From an uncultured Ellagibacter sp. (GTDB taxonomy: Bacteria > Actinomycetota > Coriobacteriia > Coriobacteriales > Eggerthellaceae): 64,000 nt of DNA. Position numbers and translations under genes: made by a program. This document shows positions 1 to 6,497 of the stretch, piece by piece. The stretch spans positions 1 through 64,000 of the forward strand of contig CAKUGU010000005.1 of NCBI GenBank assembly GCA_934654815.1, read 5' to 3'. Positions within the stretch are counted from its first letter, which is position 1; every line of letters starts with the position of its first letter. The notes under the pieces are model-generated. The model was not told the origin of the DNA and ran no database searches. It worked only from the letters and a program-made list of their open reading frames with translations.

Positions 1-336
1 GTCGATGACCATGACGGCGGCGTCGGCGGCCATGAGCGTGCGGTACGTGTCTTCGGAAAAGTCCTGGTGACCGGGGGTGTCGAGGATGTTCACGCAACAG
101 CCGCCGTAGTTGAACTGCAGCACCGACGAGGTGACGGAGATGCCGCGTTCCTTCTCGATGTCCATCCAGTCGGACACCGCGTGCTTCGACGACGCCTTGC
201 CCTTCACCGAGCCGGCGGTTTGGATGCTGCCCGAATAGAGGAGGAGCTTTTCGGTGAGGGTGGTTTTGCCCGCGTCAGGATGGGAGATGATGGCGAACGT
301 TCGCCGTGAGGCGATTTCGTCTGTCAGGTTCGACAT
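1..336 (-). CDS. prfC: Peptide chain release factor 3, N-terminal part (3' end off the left edge)
   Basis: Translation GTPase that recycles RF1/RF2 from the ribosome after termination. The 112 visible residues begin [20 protein letters not shown] and contain the P-loop DAGKTTL (G1), the switch region with [10 protein letters not shown] (G2) and the [16 protein letters not shown] box (G3), in the order and spacing of the RF3 subfamily of elongation-factor GTPases. The minus-strand start at 336 is preceded by an AGAGAAC purine stretch. The gene runs off the window, so the other domains cannot be seen. Family assignment is strong because RF3 keeps this very conserved N-terminus; EF-G and TypA differ in the sequence around the P-loop. 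Confidence 0.93.
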   Translation of the reverse strand, partial: MSNLTDEIASRRTFAIISHPDAGKTTLTEKLLLYSGSIQTAGSVKGKASSKHAVSDWMDIEKERGISVTSSVLQFNYGGCCVNILDTPGHQDFSEDTYRTLMAADAAVMVID

Positions 337-476
337 GGGTTCTCTTTCTGTGATGCGCTTGATTGCTCGGCGGCAGGGCGTGCGCTCGCTTGCCAGCCGT
401 ATCGATAACCCATGTATTGTAGCTGTTCAGACGAGGGTCAACAAGTTGCGGGCCGTTTCGCGGTTATCCGAACATA

Positions 477-613
477 GAATAATCGAAGTGCGAGGGCATG
501 AGGGGATAGTCTGAGTAGCTGGCTTTTTTCAACCTATAAAAGCCCAGGTCAGAAATTTCCAGCGCACCACTCTACCACGGCTTGCGGCTCATGCCCTCGC
601 ACTTCGATTATTC
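477..613. repeat. Element bounded by 26-bp perfect inverted repeats
   Basis: Bases 477-502 and 588-613 are exact reverse complements of each other (26 bp, core CGAAGTGCGAGGGCATGAG). They enclose 85 bp that holds a second small stem (GGCTTTT ... AAAAGCC, around 520-545). The element lies between the starts of prfC and the end of the PNPOx gene and has no open frame of its own. The layout is that of a non-autonomous MITE-like insertion or a large structured RNA; only its symmetry is directly visible. The rest of the 294-base gap (337-630) shows nothing else that I can support. Confidence 0.6.
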
Positions 614-630
614 CGTGAATGGATAAAGGC

Positions 631-1149
631 TTATCCGATGGGGGCATTGTCGTTCGTTTTGCCGCGGACAAGCTCGATCGCCTGCTTGCCCGAGAGGCGC
701 TCGATGTCGATGGCGACGATCGCGACCGAGCCCGCGTGCTCGCACTGCCCGATCTCCTCGCGCTGGTGATCAGGGCCTTCGCTCGGTGCGAGCGTCTGCG
801 TGAGCGCGGTCAGGGCGTCGAGGCTTTCGGCCTTGTCGTCGACGATGCGGGCGCGCCCGAAGGCGATGACGCTCTTGAAGTAGGTGGTGAAGCGCTCGGG
901 AACGAGGTCGCTCTTGTCGACGACGCAGAAGCTTACCTTGCTGTGGCGGGCGATCGCGTCGATCTTATGGCCGGTCTTCGCGCTGTGGAAGTAGATGGCG
1001 TTGCCGCGCACGACGTAGTTCACCGGCACGGCGTACGGGTAGCCGTCGTCTCCCGCGACGGCGAGCACGCCGTAGGCGCCCCGCGACAGGATGTCGCGGC
1101 ACTCGGTCTCGGTGAGTGCCTGCTTTTTGCGTCTTAAGTCTCTGAACAT
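631..1149 (-). CDS. Pyridoxamine 5'-phosphate oxidase-fold (NimA-like) flavoprotein
   Basis: A 172-aa cytosolic protein of the FMN-binding split-barrel family. It shows the NimA-type pattern: an N-terminal helix (LTETECRDIL), a first strand GAYGVLAVAGDDGYPYAVPVNYV, then IYFHSAKTGHKIDAI and the conserved VSFCVVDKSDLVPERFTTYFKSVIAFGRARIV block. Such proteins bind FMN or a related cofactor and are often annotated as 5-nitroimidazole resistance or PNPOx-family proteins; the true substrate is rarely known. The start at 1149 follows a purine-rich stretch. The divergent-neighbour HxlR gene lies upstream on the same strand, 70 bases away, so the two may be co-transcribed and redox-regulated (inference). 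Confidence 0.85.
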   Translation of the reverse strand: MFRDLRRKKQALTETECRDILSRGAYGVLAVAGDDGYPYAVPVNYVVRGNAIYFHSAKTGHKIDAIARHSKVSFCVVDKSDLVPERFTTYFKSVIAFGRARIVDDKAESLDALTALTQTLAPSEGPDHQREEIGQCEHAGSVAIVAIDIERLSGKQAIELVRGKTNDNAPIG

Positions 1150-1219
1150 GGTTGCCTTTCGGTCGGGCTCGGGACGTTTGCCGCGTTCGGGAGCGGGCTC
1201 GCTGGCTCGAAGCGGGCGG

Positions 1220-1552
1220 TTACTGGGTGTTCACGAGCTCTTGGTAGCCGGTTCCCCAGGTGGCCATGCTCTCGATGATGGGGCGCATGCTGTTGCCGAG
1301 GCTGCTGAGCTCGTACTCGGTGTGCGGCGGTACCTCGGGAAACACGGTGCGCGTGATGAGGCCGTCCTTCTCCATGGCGCGCAGGTTGTCGGTGAGCACC
1401 TTCTCGCTGATGCCGGGGATGGCCCGCCTCAGCTCGCCGAAACGGAACGGCTTTTCCATGAGCTGCTGGATGATGAAGATCTTCCACTTGTTGCCGATGA
1501 GCATGAGCGTGGTGGCGACGGGGCAGGGCGGCAATTCGTCTTTTGTCAACAT
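1220..1552 (-). CDS. HxlR-family winged-helix transcriptional regulator
   Basis: A 110-aa regulator with the full HxlR signature: CPVATTLMLIGNKWKIFIIQQL, then FRFGELRRAIPGISEKVLTDNLRAMEKDGLI (recognition helix) and the wing TRTVFPEVPPHTEYELSSLG. HxlR proteins are often thiol- or quinone-responsive; here Cys9 in the CPV motif is the family's usual redox cysteine. The start at 1552 has GGGAG about 10 bases upstream. It faces the ACGX peptide operon across a 133-base divergent promoter region (1553-1685), so it may control both that operon and the downstream PNPOx-fold gene. That regulatory link is an inference from position only. Confidence 0.9.
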   Translation of the reverse strand: MLTKDELPPCPVATTLMLIGNKWKIFIIQQLMEKPFRFGELRRAIPGISEKVLTDNLRAMEKDGLITRTVFPEVPPHTEYELSSLGNSMRPIIESMATWGTGYQELVNTQ

Positions 1553-1685
1553 AGGAGGGCTCCCATACTTACGAAAAGGTGAGTACCTAATAGATTAGTG
1601 GCTTCTTCCGAAGCGCTCGGTTATTTCCGACAATGCGATTATAGGCGCCCGCCAAGGAGGCGCCACGGTCGAAAAGGAGACTCTC

Positions 1686-1835
1686 ATGAGCAATCTTGAC
1701 AACGTTATGGGTACCGCCTGCGGCACCGCCGATCCCGCTCCCGCGTGCGGCTCGGCTTGCGGATCGGCCGACCCGGCGCCGGCCTGCGGTACCGCCGACC
1801 CCGCGCCGGCCTGCGGCACGAAGGATCCCGAATAG
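1686..1835 (+). CDS. ACGX-repeat peptide, putative RiPP precursor (49 aa)
   Basis: A 49-residue peptide starting MSNLDNVMGTACGTADPAPA and then cycling through ACGS, ACGS, ACGT and ACGT units separated by ADPAP spacers, ending CGTKDPE. It has five Cys, each in an ACG[TS] unit, and a short leader of about ten residues. The start has an ideal AAGGAG at 1674-1679. Peptides of this design are known from genome surveys as ACGX-repeat targets of a dedicated radical SAM/SPASM enzyme, and exactly such an enzyme follows 0.9 kb downstream. The modification (thioether or other Cys crosslink) is expected by analogy with other SPASM systems, not seen. The coding sequence also shows internal DNA repeats that could expand or contract. 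Confidence 0.85.
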   Translation: MSNLDNVMGTACGTADPAPACGSACGSADPAPACGTADPAPACGTKDPE

Positions 1836-1855
1836 CACGCATTCACACGTTCGCT

Positions 1856-1908
1856 GCGCGGGTCCGCGGCTCCAAGGAGATGCAACCTTGAGTGCCGCGG
1901 TCCTGCGC
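1856..1908 (+). promoter_or_regulatory. GC-rich stem-loop after the precursor gene (attenuator candidate)
   Basis: GCGCGGGTCCGCGGC (1856-1870) can pair with GCCGCGGTCCTGCGC (1894-1908) at 13 of 15 positions. It lies in the 244-base gap between the precursor peptide and the modifying enzymes. Partial terminators or RNA stabilisers in this place commonly make a precursor more abundant than its enzymes. No T-run follows, so this is a structural candidate only. The remainder of the gap has no other feature that I recognise. Confidence 0.4.
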
Positions 1909-2079
1909 GGCGCCGGTCCCCGAGCGGCCAGGCGCGCTTGGGAGGGCCGCCTTACGCCAGGCAGTCGTCCCAAGCGCGAGGGCCTCTCGCGCGGGGCCAT
2001 CGTGGCCCCCGAATGCTCCCGACCCCCAACCCTCAACCCCCACCCTGCCAACTTCCTAAGACGAGAAAGCCTACCTTCC

Positions 2080-2745
2080 ATGAACCTGCAAACCTGCCTC
2101 CAGAAACTGAAGCTTATCGGCACGCTCGACGTCGCCAACGTGGCGGCCGACGGGTCTCCCCAGGTGCGCTGCATCAGCGCGTTCCACTACGAGCCGGACG
2201 CGGTGTACTTCCTCACCTCGCGCGGCAAGCCGTTCGCCTGCGACCTTCAGCGCGACGGGCGCATCCAGGCGGTCGGGCGCACGCGGTTCAACGAGATGAT
2301 TCGCCTTTCGGGCACCGCGGTGGCGCTCGAGGGGGAAAAGGGCGTGCGCATCCGCGACCTCATCTACGAGGAGCAGCCCTACCTCGCGAACGTCTATCCA
2401 GGCGACACGCGTGGCATCAACATCATCTTCGCGGTGCGTGACGCCCAGATCGAGTACTTCAACCTGGGCGTGCACCCCATCTTCCGCGAGACGTACCGCA
2501 TGGACGGCGCCGCGCCTGTCGCGCACGGCTACCGCATCACCGACGAGTGCATCGGCTGCGGGACGTGTTTGGGCATGTGCCCCCAGGGCGCGATCGAGGA
2601 GGGCTCGCCGTTTCGTATCGAGAGCGAGTACTGCCTGCACTGCGGGGCGTGCTTCGAGGCCTGTCCGGTAAGCGCGATCGAGCGTTTGCGCGGCGCGGCG
2701 GGTGTGGACGTCGGAGTTGGCGCGGGAGAAAGCGAGGGAAAGTAA
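2080..2745 (+). CDS. PNPOx-fold / ferredoxin fusion protein
   Basis: A 221-aa protein with two parts. Residues about 1-130 form a pyridoxamine-phosphate-oxidase-like split barrel (TLDVANVAADGSPQVRCISA, then VYFLTSRGKPFACDLQRDGR), expected to bind a flavin. Residues about 150-205 form a 2[4Fe-4S] ferredoxin with CIGCGTCLGMCP and CLHCGACFEACP. Such fusions act as small intracellular electron carriers. It sits directly before the radical SAM gene (one base between stop and ATG), so it is a plausible electron donor for that enzyme or for a later redox step. The ATG at 2080 has no strong ribosome site, which may mean low expression compared with the precursor peptide. Confidence 0.85.
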   Translation: MNLQTCLQKLKLIGTLDVANVAADGSPQVRCISAFHYEPDAVYFLTSRGKPFACDLQRDGRIQAVGRTRFNEMIRLSGTAVALEGEKGVRIRDLIYEEQPYLANVYPGDTRGINIIFAVRDAQIEYFNLGVHPIFRETYRMDGAAPVAHGYRITDECIGCGTCLGMCPQGAIEEGSPFRIESEYCLHCGACFEACPVSAIERLRGAAGVDVGVGAGESEGK

Positions 2746-2746
2746 G

Positions 2747-3796
2747 ATGACCGGGAAGCCGACGTTCGCCTTCCAGTGGCACATCACCGACGAGTGCGAT
2801 CAGCGCTGCAAGCACTGCTATTTGTTCAGCGAGGACGCGCGCATGGCGTGCAAGTCGATGAGCTGGGACGACATGCAGCTCGTGCTCGACAGCTGCTACG
2901 ACATGTGCGAGCGCATGGGACGCGAGCCGTATTTCTACATCACCGGCGGCGACCCCATCCTGCATCCCGACTTCTGGCGTTTGGCCAAGGAGCTTCACGC
3001 GCGCGGGGCGAAGTGGTGCATCATGGGCAACCCGTTCCACCTGACCGACGAGGTGTGCGCGCGCATGAAAAGCCTCGGGTGCCGGAAGTACCAGCTGAGC
3101 CTCGACGGCGCCGTGCCCGAGACGCACGACCTGTTCCGCAAGTCGGGCAGCTTCGCCGAGACGATACGCGCGGCGACATGCATCAAGAAAAGCGGCATGT
3201 GGCTCGCCCTCATGACCACGGTGAGCAGCATGAACGCGGCCGAGCTTCCCGACATGATCGGCCTTGCGGCCCGCATCGGCGCCGACGTGTTCGCGTTCGG
3301 GCGCTACTGCCCCACGAAGGGGCAGCGTTTGGAGGAGTTCCATATGGAGCCGCTTGAGTACCGCGCGCTGCTCGTGGCGTGCCAGGAGCGCATCGACGAG
3401 CTCGCGGCCGCCGGCTGCACAACGACGTTCCAGAAGAAGGACCACCTCTGGACGCTGCTCGACTGGGAAGAAGGGCGCTTCTCGCTTCCCGCGGACGTGC
3501 AGCCTGGCAAGATCTACGGCGGCTGCCACTGCGGCATCGCCCACATGACGGTGCTGCCGACGGGCGACGTGTACGCCTGCCGCCGCATGGAGAGCAAAGT
3601 GGGCAACGTGCACGACGCGAGCATGTACGACCTGTTCATGGGGCAGAAAATGGAATCGCGCCGCGAGTTCTCCAAGTTCGAGAAGTGCTCGCGCTGCGAG
3701 CTTGCGGGCTTCTGCCGCGGGTGCCCGGCGGTGGCGGCGGGCTACACGGGCAACATGTACGCCCCCGACCCGCAATGCTGGAAGCAGGTTGGTTAG
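2747..3796 (+). CDS. Radical SAM/SPASM peptide-modifying enzyme, ACGX system
   Basis: A 349-aa enzyme. The radical SAM cluster motif is C17-x3-C21-x2-C24 (CDQRCKHC) and is followed by the TGGDPILHPDF motif that contacts SAM. The C-terminal SPASM region is Cys-rich (GGCHCGIAHM, TGDVYACRRM, KCSRCELAGFCRGCP, DPQCWK) and would bind one or two auxiliary 4Fe-4S clusters, as in enzymes that crosslink peptides. Unlike many RiPP maturases, no N-terminal peptide-recognition (RRE) domain is visible. AGCGAGGGAAAG lies just before the ATG. The partner precursor is the Cys-rich peptide at 1686. The chemistry on the ACG units is not established here; a Cys-alpha-carbon thioether is one possibility. Confidence 0.9.
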   Translation: MTGKPTFAFQWHITDECDQRCKHCYLFSEDARMACKSMSWDDMQLVLDSCYDMCERMGREPYFYITGGDPILHPDFWRLAKELHARGAKWCIMGNPFHLTDEVCARMKSLGCRKYQLSLDGAVPETHDLFRKSGSFAETIRAATCIKKSGMWLALMTTVSSMNAAELPDMIGLAARIGADVFAFGRYCPTKGQRLEEFHMEPLEYRALLVACQERIDELAAAGCTTTFQKKDHLWTLLDWEEGRFSLPADVQPGKIYGGCHCGIAHMTVLPTGDVYACRRMESKVGNVHDASMYDLFMGQKMESRREFSKFEKCSRCELAGFCRGCPAVAAGYTGNMYAPDPQCWKQVG

Positions 3797-3797
3797 C

Positions 3798-4373
3798 GTG
3801 CTCATGGATTTGCTCGAGGAGCGGTTTGCCATCCGCAAGTACACGTCGCGCCCCGTCGAGCGTGCCGATTTGGAACGCATCATGCAAGCGGGGGAATACG
3901 CCCCGACGGCGGGCGGCGGCATGCGCAGTATGATGGTGGGCGTGCTCGACGCCGAGCTGGTGCGCGAACTCGGGCGCCTGAACATGGCGGGCTTCGACAG
4001 GGGACGCCTTGCGGGGTCGTACGTGTCGCGCGACCAGCCGAGCGTCATCGACGACCCGACGATCCGCGACGGGTTCTACGGTGCGCCGTGCGTGGTGTGC
4101 CTGTTCGGGCAGGGCAACTTCGCGTTTCGGGAAGCCGATGCGTACTGCGCGGCGGAAAACATGCTGCTTCAGGCGACTGAGCTGGGAATAGCCTCGTGCA
4201 TCGTATCACGGGGCACCGAGACGTTCTCGGGTCCGCGCGGGCGCGAGCTCATGGACGCATGGGGCGTGCCCGAGGGCTACCGATGTGTGTGCTTCGTTAT
4301 CTTGGGGTATCGCGCGGGCGAGAAGCCGCGGCGCAAGCCGCGCCGACCCGGCCGCGTTCGGATCGTTGAATAG
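3798..4373 (+). CDS. Nitroreductase-family oxidoreductase
   Basis: An FMN-dependent oxidoreductase of about 190 aa. N-terminal IRKYTSRPVERADLERIMQAGEYAPTAGG is the classic nitroreductase opening (RRxxR-like loop and APTAGG), and a C-terminal NMLLQATELGIASC helix carries the dimer/flavin region. The start is GTG at 3798, one base after the radical SAM stop, or ATG at 3804; the open frame extends further upstream inside the SAM gene but that part is a shadow. Tight coupling to the RiPP genes suggests a tailoring oxidase; nitroreductase-fold enzymes do this in thiazole/oxazole peptides (SagB type). A general nitro- or quinone-reductase role remains possible. Confidence 0.85.
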   Translation: MLMDLLEERFAIRKYTSRPVERADLERIMQAGEYAPTAGGGMRSMMVGVLDAELVRELGRLNMAGFDRGRLAGSYVSRDQPSVIDDPTIRDGFYGAPCVVCLFGQGNFAFREADAYCAAENMLLQATELGIASCIVSRGTETFSGPRGRELMDAWGVPEGYRCVCFVILGYRAGEKPRRKPRRPGRVRIVE

Positions 4374-4384
4374 GAAGGGCTGAC

Positions 4385-5221
4385 ATGGCCGAACATGATG
4401 AAGTAGAGCGGCTGCGCGCCGCGCTGAGCAGCTGCGACGCGGTGCTTATCGGCGCGGGGGCGGGGCTTTCGACCGCGGCAGGGTTCACGTACTCCGGCGC
4501 GCGCTTCGAGGAGCACTTCGCCGACTTCCGCGAGCGCTATGGCTTCACCGACATGTACGCGGGCGGGTTCTATCCCTACAAGACGAGCGAAGAATTCTGG
4601 GCGTACTGGAGCCGCAACATCATGGTGAACCGCTACGCGTCGGGGGCGAACCCGCTGTACGTGCAGCTGCTCGAGCTCGTTCGCGACAAGGACTACTTCG
4701 TGCTGACCACCAACGTCGACCACCAGTTCCAGCTGGCGGGATTCGACAAGAAACGCCTGTTCTACACGCAGGGCGACTACGGGCTGTTCCAGTGCTCCGG
4801 GCCGTGCTGCGACGAGACATTCGACAATGAGGACGCGGTGCGCGCCATGTGCGCCCGCCAGCGCGACCTGCGCATCCCGAGCGAGCTCGTGCCGCGCTGT
4901 CCCCATTGCGGGCGCGAGCTCACCACCAACCTGCGCATCGACGACAGGTTCGTCCAGGACGAGGGCTGGTACGCGGCCTCGGTGCGCTACGACGACTTCG
5001 TGCGCCGTCACGGGGGGCTTTCCGTGCTGTACCTCGAGCTGGGCGTGGGGTACAACACCCCGGGTATCATCAAACTGCCGTTCTGGCGCATGACGGCGAA
5101 AAACGAGCGTGCCGTCTACGCGAACGTGAACTATGGCCAGGCGGAGCCCTGTCCGTGGGCCCCCAAGCGCTCCATCTGCATAAACGCCGACATTGCCGAG
5201 GCGCTCTCGCAACTGCGGTAA
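4385..5221 (+). CDS. Class M (SirTM-like) sirtuin
   Basis: A 278-aa NAD-dependent sirtuin. It has the Rossmann motif GAGAGLST (23-30), the TTNVDHQF motif (N110, D112) and four zinc-site cysteines (C137, C141 or C142, C172, C175). The position of the usual catalytic His is Gln129 (YTQGDYG). That His-to-Gln change, with the VDHQFQ and DYGLFQCS blocks, marks the SirTM group, which ADP-ribosylates a lipoylated GcvH-like protein instead of deacetylating. In the classical system a macrodomain hydrolase and GcvH-L are adjacent; neither is present here. Instead it follows the nitroreductase by 11 bases, as the last gene of the ACGX cluster. Confidence 0.85.
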   Translation: MAEHDEVERLRAALSSCDAVLIGAGAGLSTAAGFTYSGARFEEHFADFRERYGFTDMYAGGFYPYKTSEEFWAYWSRNIMVNRYASGANPLYVQLLELVRDKDYFVLTTNVDHQFQLAGFDKKRLFYTQGDYGLFQCSGPCCDETFDNEDAVRAMCARQRDLRIPSELVPRCPHCGRELTTNLRIDDRFVQDEGWYAASVRYDDFVRRHGGLSVLYLELGVGYNTPGIIKLPFWRMTAKNERAVYANVNYGQAEPCPWAPKRSICINADIAEALSQLR

Positions 5222-5377
5222 CGGGTGCGGGCGTGCGGGTGGGGCAGGGTGCCGTCGCCGCGTGCCGCACGTGCGTCTCGTGCCACGCGTTGGCGCTCTG
5301 CTCGGCGTCAACCGCCTCGCGCCGTGTGCCTCGCGGGCGCCTGGCGGTTTCCCGGTCACGGTCGCGCGATGCGACCC

Positions 5378-5405
5378 TTGACTTTGAGCACGCTCAAAGT
5401 ATTAC
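5378..5405 (+). promoter_or_regulatory. MerR-type promoter/operator dyad
   Basis: ACTTTGAGCACGCTCAAAGT (5381-5400) is a perfect 9-bp dyad with a 2-base centre. It overlaps a TTGACT -35 (5378-5383) and lies just before a possible -10 (TATTAC at 5400-5405, or TACGGT three bases further on). A dyad lying between the -35 and -10 with unusual spacing is the hallmark of promoters controlled by MerR-family activators (SoxR, NmlR, AdhR types). It drives the CMD-cupin gene starting at 5451. No merR gene is present in the window. Confidence 0.7.
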
Positions 5406-5450
5406 GGTCGTCCCATCAAGCGAGAGACTGTAAAGATAGGAGCCAAGAAA

Positions 5451-6203
5451 ATGACCGTCAAGCAAACCGCGGGCCACGACGCGCTCGGCACGTTCGCGCC
5501 CGAATTCGCACACCTGAACGACGACGTCCTGTTCGGCGAGGTGTGGAACCGCACCGACAAGCTGGGGCTTCGCGAGCGCTCCATCGTCACGATAAGCGCG
5601 CTCATCGGCAAGGGCATCACCGACAGCTCGCTCAAGTACCACCTGGCCACGGCTAAGAAAAACGGCGTCACGCAAGCGGAGATGGCGGAAATCCTCACGC
5701 ATATCGCCTTCTACGCCGGCTGGCCGAACGCGTGGGCGGCGTTCAACATGGCGAAGGAAGTCTACGCGGAAGACGGCGCGGGCTCTTCGGAGGCCGAGCA
5801 GCACGGCGGCTTCTTCGGCCTGGGCGCGCCCAACGACGCCTTCGCGCAGTATTTCGTCGGACAGTCGTATCTGAACCCGGTCACGGGGCCGGACGCGTAT
5901 CTGCCCATCCACAACGTGACGTTCGAGCCGGGCTGCCGCAACAACTGGCACATCCACCACGCCGACAAGGGCGGCGGGCAGGTGCTCATCTGCGTGGAAG
6001 GCCGCGGCTGGTACCAGGAGGAAGGCAAGCCGGCGCGCGCGCTCGCCCCGGGCGACATCGTCGAGATTCCGGCCAACGTGAAGCACTGGCACGGCGCGCA
6101 GGCCGACAGCTGGTTCAGCCACCTCGCGTTCGAGTTCCCCGGCGAGAACACCTCCAACGAGTGGTGCGAGCCGGTGTCTGACGAGGAGTACGCCGCGCTG
6201 TAA
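5451..6203 (+). CDS. Carboxymuconolactone decarboxylase-like / cupin fusion protein
   Basis: A 250-aa fusion. Residues about 15-105 are a CMD/AhpD-like helical domain (LGLRERSIVTISALIGKG ... EMAEILTHIAFYAGWPNAWAAF). Residues about 135-235 are a cupin with metal-binding candidates NNWHIHHADKGGGQVLICVEGRGWYQ and VEIPANVKHWHGA. The CMD part lacks the CxxC of true AhpD peroxidases, so the role is more likely an isomerase/decarboxylase-like or quinone/aldehyde detoxification enzyme. AGGAG sits 12 bases before the ATG. Expression is probably under a MerR-type activator (dyad at 5381-5400), which fits an electrophile or redox response. Confidence 0.85.
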   Translation: MTVKQTAGHDALGTFAPEFAHLNDDVLFGEVWNRTDKLGLRERSIVTISALIGKGITDSSLKYHLATAKKNGVTQAEMAEILTHIAFYAGWPNAWAAFNMAKEVYAEDGAGSSEAEQHGGFFGLGAPNDAFAQYFVGQSYLNPVTGPDAYLPIHNVTFEPGCRNNWHIHHADKGGGQVLICVEGRGWYQEEGKPARALAPGDIVEIPANVKHWHGAQADSWFSHLAFEFPGENTSNEWCEPVSDEEYAAL

Positions 6204-6497
6204 GGGCGGCAGCGGCAACGCGGGGCCGCGGGTGCGTGTTGCGAGGTTGCGCGAGCCCTTTCGGCGCGGGCAACCGGTGCTCGGAGGGCGGACGAGCGCT
6301 CGGGCGGGCCGTGGCTGCGCGGGCCGGCACGAGCGACTGGGCCTGCCGTGGGAGCCTGCAGCAGGCCAGCGCCTGCGACCTCGCATTATTCTCGGAATAG
6401 TCGACTTTCCGCCTAGGTTTTTGCTCTGTCGGCCCTGCGAGAAGGCGCTCGACGTGTATCATGAAAGGGACTTACTCGTTTCGGGGAAGGAATTCCT

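Noticed and set aside
416..441. A TTGACC/TACAAT promoter for prfC on the minus strand
   Set aside because: The spacing is only 14 bases, too short for a normal promoter.
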